Assembly (NCBI RefSeq): GCF_052145335.1
Contig: NZ_JBKQOU010000128.1
Span: 1 to 64,000 of the forward strand
DNA: 64,000 bases
Reading direction: 5' to 3'
Source of the DNA: Rhodoblastus sp052145335
GTDB taxonomy: Bacteria > Pseudomonadota > Alphaproteobacteria > Rhizobiales > Beijerinckiaceae
Shown here: piece after piece, positions 45,532 through 54,496 of the stretch
Position numbering within the stretch: position 1 is the first letter of the stretch
Layout of the letters: every line of letters begins with the position of its first letter
Notes under the pieces: model-generated
Told to the model about the DNA's origin: nothing
Databases searched by the model: none
The model's input: only the letters and a program-made list of their open reading frames with translations
Program-made: the position numbers and the translations under genes

Positions 45532-47514
45532 TCAGGCTTTGCCGGCGCGGTCTTCGACGACCCGAACAATATCCGCCATGATGGCGTTGAGTTCGTAATC
45601 CTTGGGCGTATAGACAGCGGCCACCCCTTCGGAAAGCAGCAGCTTCTCGTCCTCGGGAGGGATAATGCCGCCGACAATAACCGGCACGTCCGACATGCCT
45701 TGCGCTTTCATCCGCTCCAGTACGTCGCGCACCAACGGCACATGCGAGCCGGACAGGATCGACAGGCCTACGACGTGCACACCTTCTTCCAGCGCGGCAT
45801 TCACGATTTCGGCAGGGGTAAGGCGGATGCCTTCATAGACAACCTCCATGCCGGCGTCGCGGGCGCGCACCGCAATCTGTTCGGCGCCATTGGAATGGCC
45901 GTCGAGACCGGGTTTTCCGACCAGGAACTTGATCCGACGGCCGAGTTTTTTCGACACCCGCTCGACTTCCGAGCGCACGGGATCGAGCGAGCCGCCGGTT
46001 TGACGGGCGCTCCGTCCGACGCCGGTGGGAGCGCGGAATTCGCCAAAAACTTCGCGCAGGGTCTGGCCCCATTCGCCCGTCGTGACCCCCGCCTTGGCGG
46101 CTGCTATCGACGGCTCCATGATGTTCCGGTCCTCTTGCGCGGCGGAGCGCAGATCGGCCAAAGCTTTTTCCACCCCCTTGGCGTCGCGCTGCGTCCGCCA
46201 GGCTTTTAACCGTTCGACCTGTTCGGCCTCGACGTGGTGAGGCACCACGAGTATGGAGCCATCGCCGGTCGTCAGCGGAGAGGGTTCGCTCTCGACAAAT
46301 TTGTTGACGCCGACGACGACCTGCTCGCCCGCTTCGATCGCTTCCAGACGGCGAGTATTGGATTCCACCAGTTTCGACTTGAGATAACCGGTTTCTACAG
46401 CGGCGACGGCGCCGCCCATGGCATCGATGGTGGAGAGTTCAGCCAGCGCTTCCTTTTTGAGCTCGTCGACCTTCTTCGTCAGTTCGATGCTGCCGTCGAA
46501 AAGATCGCCGTATTCGAGAAGATCGGTCTCATAGGCTAGGATCTGCTGCAGACGAAGAGACCATTGCTGGTCAAAGGGGCGCGGCAAACCGAGCGCCTCG
46601 TTCCAGGCAGGCAATTGCACGGCGCGGGCGCGGGCCTTTTTCGACAGGACCACGGCGAGCGTTTCGATCAGGATACGGTAGACGTTGTTTTCCGCCTGCT
46701 GCTCGGTAAGGCCGAGCGAATTGACCTGGACGCCATAACGGAAACGCCGGTACTTCTCTTCCTTGACGCCATAGCGGTCGCGGGTCAGTTCGTCCCAAAG
46801 TTCGGTAAAGGCGCGCACTTTAGCCAGTTCGGTAACGAAGCGCATGCCTGCATTGAGGAAGAACGAAATGCGGCCGACGACTTCGCCGAAATCCTCTTCC
46901 GACACCTGCCCCGATTTCTTCACCATATCGAGAATGGCGACCGCCGTGGCGAGGGCATACGACAGTTCCTGCACCGGCGTCGCGCCGGCTTCCTGCAAAT
47001 GATAGGAACAGACGTTCATTGGATTCCACTTGGGAACCTCGCGCGTAGTGAACAGGATCACGTCCCTGGTCAACCTTAGCGACGGTCCGGGCGGAAACAC
47101 ATAGGTACCGCGCGAAAGATATTCCTTGATGATGTCGTTTTGCGTCGTGCCCTGGAGGGCGTTGCGCGGCGCGCCCTGGGCGTCGGCGGCGGCGATATAG
47201 AGCGAGAGCAGCCAGGGCGCGGTGGCGTTGATCGTCATCGACGTATTCATCTGGGCGATCGGAATGCCGTCGAATAAAGCGTTCATGTCACCGAGATGCG
47301 AGATCGGCACGCCTACCTTGCCCACTTCGCCGCGCGAAAGCACATGATCGGAATCATAACCGGTCTGGGTCGGCAAATCGAAAGCGATGGAAAGCCCCGT
47401 TTGGCCCTTGGCGAGATTGCCGCGATACAGCTTGTTGGATTCCATAGCGTCCGAATGGCCCGCGTAGGTGCGGAAAATCCAGGGCTTGTCTCGTCCAGGG
47501 GCTGTCGTCGTCAT
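45532..47514 (-). CDS. ecm: Ethylmalonyl-CoA mutase
   Basis: 660 residues. Adenosylcobalamin-dependent rearrangement of (2R)-ethylmalonyl-CoA to (2S)-methylsuccinyl-CoA, formerly MeaA. The N-terminal TIM-barrel starts at RDKPWIFRTYAGHSDAMESN and contains GLSIAFDLPTQTGYDSDH and NTSMTINATA. The C-terminal B12 domain has the base-off motif D-x-H-x-x-G in KPGLDGHSNGAEQIA and later LSILSGSH. The single-chain length and the RDKPWIFRTY start match the Ecm/MeaA clade and not methylmalonyl-CoA mutase. GAGG lies upstream of the ATG at 47514; an earlier open frame is unconserved. Divergent from ccr. Its cofactor may be supplied with the help of CobST at 60 kb. Confidence 0.95.
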   Translation of the reverse strand: MTTTAPGRDKPWIFRTYAGHSDAMESNKLYRGNLAKGQTGLSIAFDLPTQTGYDSDHVLSRGEVGKVGVPISHLGDMNALFDGIPIAQMNTSMTINATAPWLLSLYIAAADAQGAPRNALQGTTQNDIIKEYLSRGTYVFPPGPSLRLTRDVILFTTREVPKWNPMNVCSYHLQEAGATPVQELSYALATAVAILDMVKKSGQVSEEDFGEVVGRISFFLNAGMRFVTELAKVRAFTELWDELTRDRYGVKEEKYRRFRYGVQVNSLGLTEQQAENNVYRILIETLAVVLSKKARARAVQLPAWNEALGLPRPFDQQWSLRLQQILAYETDLLEYGDLFDGSIELTKKVDELKKEALAELSTIDAMGGAVAAVETGYLKSKLVESNTRRLEAIEAGEQVVVGVNKFVESEPSPLTTGDGSILVVPHHVEAEQVERLKAWRTQRDAKGVEKALADLRSAAQEDRNIMEPSIAAAKAGVTTGEWGQTLREVFGEFRAPTGVGRSARQTGGSLDPVRSEVERVSKKLGRRIKFLVGKPGLDGHSNGAEQIAVRARDAGMEVVYEGIRLTPAEIVNAALEEGVHVVGLSILSGSHVPLVRDVLERMKAQGMSDVPVIVGGIIPPEDEKLLLSEGVAAVYTPKDYELNAIMADIVRVVEDRAGKA

Positions 47515-47956
47515 CAGAACCTCACTTTCAGCTGCCGCGCGGGCGGTCAACTTTACGATCCGCGCTTTCGCTCGCCTATTGCTTTGCCTCACTTTTTCGC
47601 AGAGCACAATCGGCGCTCCTGACGGAAGGACAAGACGGACACGCACCCGATGAAAGGCAATAAGCCGCTGTTTTTTATTTGATATTTGCTTCTACCGTCC
47701 CGACGGGCGCAGGGAGAACAAAACGGGCGTCGACTTTAGCACGATGCAAAAAAATGCGCGGGTGCTCGCCAAACCGCAATAAAATGTATATTGGCGCGCT
47801 AAGAAGTGAAGTGGACCCGTCGCTCGGGAAGGGGCGGCATGTTCCCGATTCCGTGTTTCGCACCGGATGAAGCGGAAATTTTATTTCGCTTTTTTCGTAT
47901 CCCGTTTAGCCTTGGGCCAGTTGCAACCATTTGGCCAGCCACGACAGGAGTCAGCG
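47515..47956. promoter_or_regulatory. Divergent regulatory region of ecm and ccr
   Basis: 442 bp without a gene. From left to right: an AT-rich tract (about 47665-47695), an imperfect dyad AGCACGATGCA-(A)n-TGCGCGGGTGCT (47737-47766), a TATATT -10-like hexamer (47787-47792) with no good -35, a perfect 7-bp hairpin TCGGGAA/TTCCCGA (47824-47848), and a terminator-like hairpin (47872-47895). The ccr ribosome binding site AGGAG is at 47946-47950. The layout suggests an activator-dependent ccr promoter with a long leader; this is inference. Confidence 0.5.
47872..47895 (+). terminator. Terminator-like hairpin in the ccr leader
   Basis: GCG(G)AAAT (47872-47879, one bulged G) pairs with ATTTCGC (47883-47889) and is followed by six T. 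It lies 61 bp upstream of the ccr start, so it would act as an attenuator and not as an operon end. The stem is weak (seven pairs, four of them A-T). Confidence 0.35.
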
Positions 47957-49255
47957 TTGAATAGTCAATCGCCAACGGCGGGCGGCGCGAAGACCGAAAG
48001 CGAACCGCTCCTGAAGGATCTTTACGATATCGGCGAAATTCCGCCCCTCGGCCATGTGCCCAAAAACATGCACGCCTGGGTGATCCGCAAGGACAGGCAC
48101 GGGCCGCCGGAATCGGCGATGCAGCTGGAAGTCGTCCCTACCTGGGAACTCGACAGCCATGACGTTCTCGTCCTGGTCATGGCGGCCGGCGTCAATTACA
48201 ATGGCGTATGGGCCGCTCTCGGCGAGCCTATTTCCGTTCTCGACGCTCACAAGCAACCTCTTCACATCGCGGGCTCCGACGCGGCCGGAGTGGTCTGGGC
48301 CATTGGCTCCAAGGTCAAGCGCTGGAAAGTTGGCGACGAAGTCGTCGTCCATTGCAACCAGGATGACGGCGACGACGAGGAATGCAACGGCGGCGATCCG
48401 ATGTTCTCCTCATCGCAGCGCATCTGGGGCTATGAGACGCCGGATGGCTCTTTCGCCCAGTTCTGCCGGGTGCAGGACCGCCAGTTGATGGTGCGTCCGA
48501 AACATCTGACGTGGGAAGAAAGCGCCTGCTATACACTGACGCTGGCGACCGCCTATCGCATGCTGTTCGGCCATGAGCCGCACCGCCTTAAGCCGGGCGA
48601 CAATGTTCTGGTATGGGGCGCTTCAGGTGGCCTGGGGGTTTTCGGCGTGCAGCTGATCGCCGCGGCTGGCGCGAATGCGATCGGCATCATCTCAGACGAA
48701 TCCAAGCGCGATTACGTACTTTCGCTCGGCGCGAAGGGCGTGATCAATCGCAAGGACTTCAAATGCTGGGGCCAGCTCCCGAAGGTCAATTCACTGGAAT
48801 ATGCCGAGTGGACCAAGGAGGCCCGCAAGTTCGGCAAGGCGATCTGGGACGTCACCGGCAAGAAGGATGTCGATATCGTCTTCGAACATCCCGGCGAAGC
48901 CACGTTCCCGGTCTCGACGCTGGTCTGCAAGCGCGGCGGCATGGTGGTGTTCTGTGCGGGCACGTCCGGTTTCAACCTGACATTCGACGCCCGTTATGTC
49001 TGGATGCGCCAGAAGCGCATTCAGGGCTCGCATTTCGCCCATCTGAAACAGGCGGCGGCGGCCAATAATTTCGTCGTCGATCGCCGCGTCGATCCCTGCA
49101 TGTCGGAAGTCTTTCCCTGGGCGAAGATTCCGCTGGCCCACACCAAAATGTGGAAGAACCAGCACGCGCCGGGCAATATGGCCGTGCTGGTCAACGCCAC
49201 TCAAACGGGCCTGCGCACGATCGAAGACGTCATCGAAGCGGGCAAAGCCGGCTGA
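47957..49255 (+). CDS. ccr: Crotonyl-CoA carboxylase/reductase
   Basis: 432 residues. Reductive carboxylation of crotonyl-CoA to ethylmalonyl-CoA with NADPH and CO2, the committed step of the ethylmalonyl-CoA pathway. MDR-superfamily enzyme: the N-terminal GroES-like domain has ILVMAAG-like VLVMAAGVNYNGVWAAL and IAGSDAAGVVWAIG; the NADPH-binding fold has VLVWGASGGLGVFGVQL; the RIQGSHFAHL segment holds the histidine that helps bind CO2 in characterised Ccr. I chose TTG at 47957, which gives the family length and has AGGAG six bases upstream; the frame is open 90 bases further. Divergent from ecm. Confidence 0.96.
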   Translation: MNSQSPTAGGAKTESEPLLKDLYDIGEIPPLGHVPKNMHAWVIRKDRHGPPESAMQLEVVPTWELDSHDVLVLVMAAGVNYNGVWAALGEPISVLDAHKQPLHIAGSDAAGVVWAIGSKVKRWKVGDEVVVHCNQDDGDDEECNGGDPMFSSSQRIWGYETPDGSFAQFCRVQDRQLMVRPKHLTWEESACYTLTLATAYRMLFGHEPHRLKPGDNVLVWGASGGLGVFGVQLIAAAGANAIGIISDESKRDYVLSLGAKGVINRKDFKCWGQLPKVNSLEYAEWTKEARKFGKAIWDVTGKKDVDIVFEHPGEATFPVSTLVCKRGGMVVFCAGTSGFNLTFDARYVWMRQKRIQGSHFAHLKQAAAANNFVVDRRVDPCMSEVFPWAKIPLAHTKMWKNQHAPGNMAVLVNATQTGLRTIEDVIEAGKAG

Positions 49256-49273
49256 TTTTGACCGCTTTGAGCT

Positions 49274-50173
49274 TTATAAGGCGGGGCTTTGGTTCCGCCT
49301 TTTTTCTGCCTCTGATTCAGCTTCGTTTTTCTCGTCGGTGTTGCGCTGGAGTTGGCGCGCGCGTCGTAGCGCAGCGTTGAACTCACCGCCGAAGATGAAA
49401 ATGGCCGCCAAGGAATAGAGGAAGACGATGGCAATCATCACCGAGGCGAGGCCCGCATAGGTCGCCACATAATTCAGCGCGAACCGAGCCAGGTAGGAGC
49501 TGAAAGCCAAGGCAAAAACCATCCATGCCGCATAGGTCAAGACGATGCCCGGCGCGGCCTGTCGCAGCGAAAGTTTGACGTTTGGCAGAACGCGATGCGC
49601 AATGATCAAAGCCGCGAGCAAAATGGCGGTCGCGACGGCATATCGACCCAAAGTGACCATTTTGCTCAATGGGCTCAGCGCCGGCGCATAGGAGAGGATC
49701 GCCTTCCAGACAATCGGCCCCAAAATCAGTAGAAACGCCATGGACAGCAGCGCCAGAGCGCCGATGAAGACATAGGCGATCGACTGCATTCGCAGTCTCC
49801 ACCACGGCCGCGTTTCGCGCGCGCCATAAGCGCGGTTCAGCCCCGTGCGCAAGGCTTCGACGCCGCTGGAAGAGAAGTAGCCCGCCAGCGCGGCGCTCAC
49901 CGTCAGCAGCCCGCCATGCCGAGCGCTCATGACATTATGAATCTCGTTGAGGATCGGGTCGGCGACGCGTGGCGGCCAGATCTCGAAAAACGCGGAGGCG
50001 GCGTTGTCGGCCAAGGGCTGCGCGCCAAGGAAACCGGCCAGACTGGTGACGAAGATTAGAAAAGGAAAGATCGCCGTCAGACCGGACAGGGCGATATGGC
50101 TGGCCATGGCGTAGCCGTCGTCTCTTTCAAAGCCCCTGGCGCTATCAAGAACGAGACGGACCAATCTAGTCAT
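49274..50173 (-). CDS. YihY/BrkB-family inner membrane protein
   Basis: 299 residues with six predicted helices. The family name covers proteins once called RNase BN; enzymatic activity is not supported and the role is unknown. Conserved blocks: DDGYAMASHIALSGLTAIFPFLIF at the N-terminus (split here: MASHIALSG and AIFPFLIF), the GYFSSSGVEALRTGLNRAYG loop, the PNVKLSLRQAAPG loop and the final IFIFGGEFNAALRR. The C-terminus is charged. Its last codons overlap the ccr terminator on the other strand. Divergent from the M3 peptidase. Confidence 0.9.
   Translation of the reverse strand: MTRLVRLVLDSARGFERDDGYAMASHIALSGLTAIFPFLIFVTSLAGFLGAQPLADNAASAFFEIWPPRVADPILNEIHNVMSARHGGLLTVSAALAGYFSSSGVEALRTGLNRAYGARETRPWWRLRMQSIAYVFIGALALLSMAFLLILGPIVWKAILSYAPALSPLSKMVTLGRYAVATAILLAALIIAHRVLPNVKLSLRQAAPGIVLTYAAWMVFALAFSSYLARFALNYVATYAGLASVMIAIVFLYSLAAIFIFGGEFNAALRRARQLQRNTDEKNEAESEAEKRRNQSPAL
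49278..49305 (+). terminator. Rho-independent terminator of ccr
   Basis: AAGGCGG (49278-49284) and CCGCCTT (49295-49301) form a perfect 7-bp stem with a 10-nt loop, followed by a run of T to 49305. It lies 22 bp after the ccr stop and inside the 3' end of yihY on the opposite strand. Confidence 0.8.
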
Positions 50174-50315
50174 TCAACGCCCACTGGTTCCAACAAGGCC
50201 GGGATGTCAGTCGAATATTTCTTACAGCGAATCGCTTCGGCGTCTTAGCCTTCGCCGGAGAAAACTGGCGCGCTCACCTATCGCGCCCTATGTTTGGAGC
50301 AATCGGAGATTGAGA

Positions 50316-52352
50316 ATGGACACGCATAACCCGCTGCTCGAAACTTGGTCGACCCCTTTCGCACTTCCACCCTTCGAAACCATCGAGTCGACGCATTTCC
50401 TTCCGGCTTTCGAAGCGGCGATGCGGGAGCACGACGCCGAAATCTGGGTCATCGTACATAATTCGCAGGCGCCGGATTACGCCAACACCATTGACGCGCT
50501 GGAGCGCGCGGGTCAAACGCTGAACAAGGTCGGCGGGGTGTTCTGGAATCTCGCCTCTACAGACTCCAATGAGGATTTGCGAGCCATCGAGCGCGATGTT
50601 TCGCCGCTGCTGGCGCGACACTACACCGCCATCTCTCTCAATGCCGAGCTTTTTGCGCGAGTCGCGACGCTTTATCAAAACCGCGCGAGCTTGACGATGA
50701 GCGATGAACAGGCCCGCCTGCTCGAGCTGACTTATAAAAGTTTCGTTCGCACCGGCGCTTTGTTGAGAGGAGCCGATCGCGCCCGTTATGCCGAAATCGC
50801 CGAGAAGCTGGCGAGCCTTGAAGCGCAGTTCGCGCAGAATGTGCTGGCGGACGAATCCAGCTTCGTTATGGAATTGGACGAAGCGGACCTTGCCGGCTTG
50901 CCCGCCGACGTCAAGGCGGCGGCGGCGCAGACCGCCGCCGAACGCAAAACAACCAAAGCCTTCGCCCTGACCCTGTCGCGCTCCAGCGTCGAACCCTACC
51001 TCAGCCACGGCGAGCGGCGCGATTTGCGCGAAGACCTGTTCAAGGCCTGGATTGCGCGCGGCGCGCATCCGGGAACGACCGACAATCGCCCTCTCATCGT
51101 TGAAATCCTGGCGTTGCGTCAGGAGCGGTCGCAATTGCTTGGCTATGCGACTTTCGCGGATTACAAGCTTGAACCGACCATGGCCGGCGCCCCGCAAGCT
51201 GCTCTCGATCTGCTCGACAGCGTTTGGCGCCCCGCGCGCGCCAAGGCGAGCGAGGAATGCGCCGGCCTTCAGGCTGTCGCGGATTCGCAAGGCGCCAATT
51301 TCAAAATCGCGGCACATGATTGGCGTTTTTACGCTGAAAAACTGCGACGCGAGCGCTACGATCTCGACCAGGGCGCTCTTTCGGCCTATTTCCAGCTCGA
51401 CCGAATGATCGACGCGGCCTTCTATTGCGCCGAAAGGCTTTTCGGACTGCGTTTCCTTGCGCGCGACGATTTGCCAACCTACCATCCCGACGTTCGCGGC
51501 TATGAAGTCGTTGATCGCAAGGGCGGGCATGTGGCTATTTTTCTTGGCGATTATTACGCCCGCAGCTCGAAGCGATCCGGCGCGTGGATGTCCAATTTTC
51601 GCGGGCAGAAAAAGCTGGACGGCGACGTTCGGCCTATTGTCGTCAATGTGATGAACTTTCCTAAACCCTCACCCGATCGCCCCACCTTGTTGACCTTGAC
51701 GGAAATCACGACGCTTTTCCACGAATTCGGCCATGCGTTGCACGGCATGTTGTCCGACGTGGTCTATCCATCGATGAGCGGGACGGCGACGCCGACCGAC
51801 TTTGTCGAATTTCCTTCGCAGCTTTACGAACATTGGGCGCTTCGCCCTGAAATATTGCAGCGCTTCGCCCTGCATAGCGAAACGGGCGCGCCGATTCCTT
51901 CCAAAATGATCGACCGCATCATGGAGGCCCGCCACTTCAATCAGGGTTTTGCGACCGTCGAGTTCTGCGCCTCGGCCTATGTCGATTTCCTCATTCATTC
52001 TCGCACGAAAGCGGCAGACGACATTGAGGCGACCGAGCGTGACATTTTGCAAGAAATCGCTATGCCTCAGGAAATTGTCCCCAGACATGGCGCCCCGCAT
52101 TTTTCCCATATTTTTTCCAGCGAAAGCTATGCCGCCGGCTATTACAGCTATTTGTGGTCCGAGGCTTTGGACGCCGATGGCTTCGCCGCTTTCGAGGAGG
52201 CTGGCGATCTATTCGATCCCGCCGTCGCCAAACGACTGCATGACTATGTCTATGCCGCAGGCAATCGCCGCGACCCGAAGGACGCCTATGCGCTTTTCCG
52301 GGGCCGCCCGCCCCGTTTTGATGCGCTTCTGCGAAAGAAGGGTTTAGCCTGA
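50316..52352 (+). CDS. M3-family oligopeptidase (Dcp/OpdA type)
   Basis: 678 residues. Cytoplasmic zinc peptidase degrading short peptides. The zinc site is in TTLFHEFGHALHGML (HEFGH) with the downstream glutamate in TDFVEFPSQLYEHW. Upstream helical domain has VGGVFWNLAS and FVMELDEADLAGLP, and the C-terminus has the substrate-contact block SYAAGYYSYLWSEALDAD. ATG at 50316 has a GGAG site 7 bases upstream. No signal peptide. Lies between yihY and mcd without clear link to the pathway. Confidence 0.93.
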   Translation: MDTHNPLLETWSTPFALPPFETIESTHFLPAFEAAMREHDAEIWVIVHNSQAPDYANTIDALERAGQTLNKVGGVFWNLASTDSNEDLRAIERDVSPLLARHYTAISLNAELFARVATLYQNRASLTMSDEQARLLELTYKSFVRTGALLRGADRARYAEIAEKLASLEAQFAQNVLADESSFVMELDEADLAGLPADVKAAAAQTAAERKTTKAFALTLSRSSVEPYLSHGERRDLREDLFKAWIARGAHPGTTDNRPLIVEILALRQERSQLLGYATFADYKLEPTMAGAPQAALDLLDSVWRPARAKASEECAGLQAVADSQGANFKIAAHDWRFYAEKLRRERYDLDQGALSAYFQLDRMIDAAFYCAERLFGLRFLARDDLPTYHPDVRGYEVVDRKGGHVAIFLGDYYARSSKRSGAWMSNFRGQKKLDGDVRPIVVNVMNFPKPSPDRPTLLTLTEITTLFHEFGHALHGMLSDVVYPSMSGTATPTDFVEFPSQLYEHWALRPEILQRFALHSETGAPIPSKMIDRIMEARHFNQGFATVEFCASAYVDFLIHSRTKAADDIEATERDILQEIAMPQEIVPRHGAPHFSHIFSSESYAAGYYSYLWSEALDADGFAAFEEAGDLFDPAVAKRLHDYVYAAGNRRDPKDAYALFRGRPPRFDALLRKKGLA

Positions 52353-52442
52353 GACCAAGACATATTGCGCTGCGGGATCAGGGCTGGCAATAAGAACTCG
52401 GACCATTGAAATTTGCCAGCCAAGACCCAGCAGGAGCCATGG

Positions 52443-54119
52443 ATGACGCAGGCCGCCAACGCGATCGCCACCGCAGATTTTTTTGAACTGGGCATGAAGG
52501 CGACGCACTCAATAGAAAGCCTTTATGAAAAGGCCGTGGCGAGCGTTCGCGCCAAAGTCAGCGAAAATGGGAAATTGTCCAATTCGCTGATCGAAGCCGA
52601 GCAACATGCTGCCCACGGTCTGGCCTGGTTCGCCACCTACGTCGAATCTGTCCGCGAAATGCTCGCCTATGGCGAACGTATGCAGGCCGAGGGCCTTTAC
52701 GGCGAGACTGAGGAGCTTTTGACCCGCATCGGCGTCGGCGAATATCTGGCGCAGATATTCGGCGGCATTGCCATGAGTCAGGGCGAATTCGTGCGCCCCT
52801 TCGACTTCGGACTGTCAAACGAGGCCATATCCGCCCACCGCATCGCGGCAATTGACAGCCTGATCGCGTCGGGAAATACGGTCGGCAATCGCGCGCGTCT
52901 GGTCGACCTCGTCGACCATGCGGAAGCCTCGGCCACGGTCGGCGCTCCGGGTCTGGACGAGACACTGGAAGCCATCCGCGAGGAAATCCGCAAATATGCG
53001 GCGGCGGAAGTGCTTCCCCATGCCCACGAATGGCATCTGAAGAACCAATATATTCCCCTCGCAATCATTCAGGGCCTTGCCGATCTGGGCGTATTCGGCC
53101 TGACCATTCCCGAAGAGTTCGGTGGCATGGGCTTGGGCAAGGTCGCGATGTGCGTCGTAACCGAGGAGTTGTCGCGCGCCTATATCGGCGTCGGTTCGCT
53201 CGGCACCCGGTCGGAAATCGCGGGCGAGCTCATCCTCTGCGGCGGCACGCAGGAGCAGAAGGAAAAATATCTGCCGAAGATCGCGTCGGGAGAAATTTTG
53301 CCGACTGCGGTTTTCACCGAGCCAAATACCGGTTCCGACCTAGCCTCGCTGCGCACGCGCGCCGTTCTGGAGGGCGATAATTATATCGTCAACGGTAACA
53401 AGACCTGGATCACACATCCGGTTCGCGCCGATTTGATGACGCTTTTGACCCGGACTAATCCCAACGAGCCCGGCTACAAGGGCTTGTCCATGCTCCTGGC
53501 GGAAAAACCGCGCGGCGACGATCAAAACCCCTTCCCTGCAAAGGGCATGTCCGGCGGTGAGATCGAAGTGCTCGGTTATCGCGGCATGAAGGAGTACGAA
53601 ATCGCCTTTGACGGTTTCGAAGTGCCTGCGAAAAATCTGCTCGGTGGCGTTGAGGGGCAGGGCTTCAAGCAATTGATGCAGACTTTCGAAGGCGCTCGCA
53701 TCCAGACCGCCGCCCGCGCCGTCGGCGTGGCGCAATCGGCTATGGAACTCGCCTTGCGATACGCCAAGGAACGCGTCCAGTTCGGCAAGGCTCTGATCCA
53801 TTTCCCGCGAGTCGCCGATAAGATCGCGATGATGGCGGTTGAAGTGCATATCGCCCGACAGCTCACTTATTTCGCCGCTCGAGCGAAGGACGAGGGAAAG
53901 CGCTGCGATCTCGAGGCGGGCCAGGCTAAATTGCTTGGCGCGCGCGTCGCCTGGGCGGCGGCGGACAACGCCCTGCAGATTCATGGCGGCAACGGTTTCG
54001 CGTTGGAATATCCGGTTTCACGCGTGCTTTGCGACGCGCGCATCCTGAATATTTTCGAAGGCGCCGCCGAAATTCAGGCGCAGGTTATCGCCCGTCGCTT
54101 GCTCGAAGGCGGCAACTGA
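52443..54119 (+). CDS. mcd: (2S)-methylsuccinyl-CoA dehydrogenase
   Basis: 558 residues. FAD enzyme of the acyl-CoA dehydrogenase family that oxidises (2S)-methylsuccinyl-CoA to mesaconyl-CoA. A family-specific N-terminal extension of about 170 residues (helical, without the canonical fold) is followed by the dehydrogenase core: FGLTIPEEFGGMGLGK, PTAVFTEPNTGSDLASLRTR, WITHPVRADLMTLL, and the C-terminal QIHGGNGFALEYPVSRVLCD. The large N-terminal extension distinguishes Mcd from ordinary acyl-CoA dehydrogenases. AGGAG lies six bases before the ATG at 52443. Third signature enzyme of the pathway after Ccr and Ecm. Confidence 0.92.
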   Translation: MTQAANAIATADFFELGMKATHSIESLYEKAVASVRAKVSENGKLSNSLIEAEQHAAHGLAWFATYVESVREMLAYGERMQAEGLYGETEELLTRIGVGEYLAQIFGGIAMSQGEFVRPFDFGLSNEAISAHRIAAIDSLIASGNTVGNRARLVDLVDHAEASATVGAPGLDETLEAIREEIRKYAAAEVLPHAHEWHLKNQYIPLAIIQGLADLGVFGLTIPEEFGGMGLGKVAMCVVTEELSRAYIGVGSLGTRSEIAGELILCGGTQEQKEKYLPKIASGEILPTAVFTEPNTGSDLASLRTRAVLEGDNYIVNGNKTWITHPVRADLMTLLTRTNPNEPGYKGLSMLLAEKPRGDDQNPFPAKGMSGGEIEVLGYRGMKEYEIAFDGFEVPAKNLLGGVEGQGFKQLMQTFEGARIQTAARAVGVAQSAMELALRYAKERVQFGKALIHFPRVADKIAMMAVEVHIARQLTYFAARAKDEGKRCDLEAGQAKLLGARVAWAAADNALQIHGGNGFALEYPVSRVLCDARILNIFEGAAEIQAQVIARRLLEGGN

Positions 54120-54198
54120 CGCGGCCTGAAAAACGGGTTTGGCGCTGGAAAGACCGCGCCAGTATGAAGCGATCCGTTGCTTTCCGCCATTCTGCAAG

Positions 54199-54486
54199 TC
54201 ACGAAGAAGCTTCGGATTCGTCGATCAGTCGATAAGTTTTGGACGCTTCCGAATAGGGGCCACGACGCTCCGCGCAACCGAGAATTTCGAGCACATTAAC
54301 CCGCCGTTCGAATGCGATGGTCAGAATGTCGCCCGCGCCGACAAGCTTTGCTGACTGCTGGGTTCTTTTGCCATTAACCCGAACATACCCTTGGGCAATC
54401 AATTGCACAGCCAAAGGGCGCGTTTTGACGAGGCGCGAAAACCAGAGCCATTTGTCCAGACGTTGTCGCGCAACCTCTGAAACCAT
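54199..54486 (-). CDS. S4-domain RNA-binding protein (Hsp15-like)
   Basis: 95 residues. The S4 domain covers about residues 8-60: RQRLDKWLWFSRLVKTRPLA, then LIAQGYVRVNGKRTQQSAKLV and GDILTIAFERRVNVLEIL. Relatives of E. coli Hsp15 bind stalled 50S subunits. In many Rhizobiales this gene precedes fdxA and carD; here fdxA is 8.5 kb away. Starts 10 bp after the end of the broken acyltransferase gene on the same strand; convergent with mcd. Confidence 0.9.
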   Translation of the reverse strand: MVSEVARQRLDKWLWFSRLVKTRPLAVQLIAQGYVRVNGKRTQQSAKLVGAGDILTIAFERRVNVLEILGCAERRGPYSEASKTYRLIDESEASS

Positions 54487-54496
54487 TTCGCGCCGT

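Noticed and set aside
45532..47514. Methylmalonyl-CoA mutase instead of ethylmalonyl-CoA mutase
   Set aside because: The single-chain length of 660, the RDKPWIFRTYAGHS start and divergence with ccr match the Ecm/MeaA clade.
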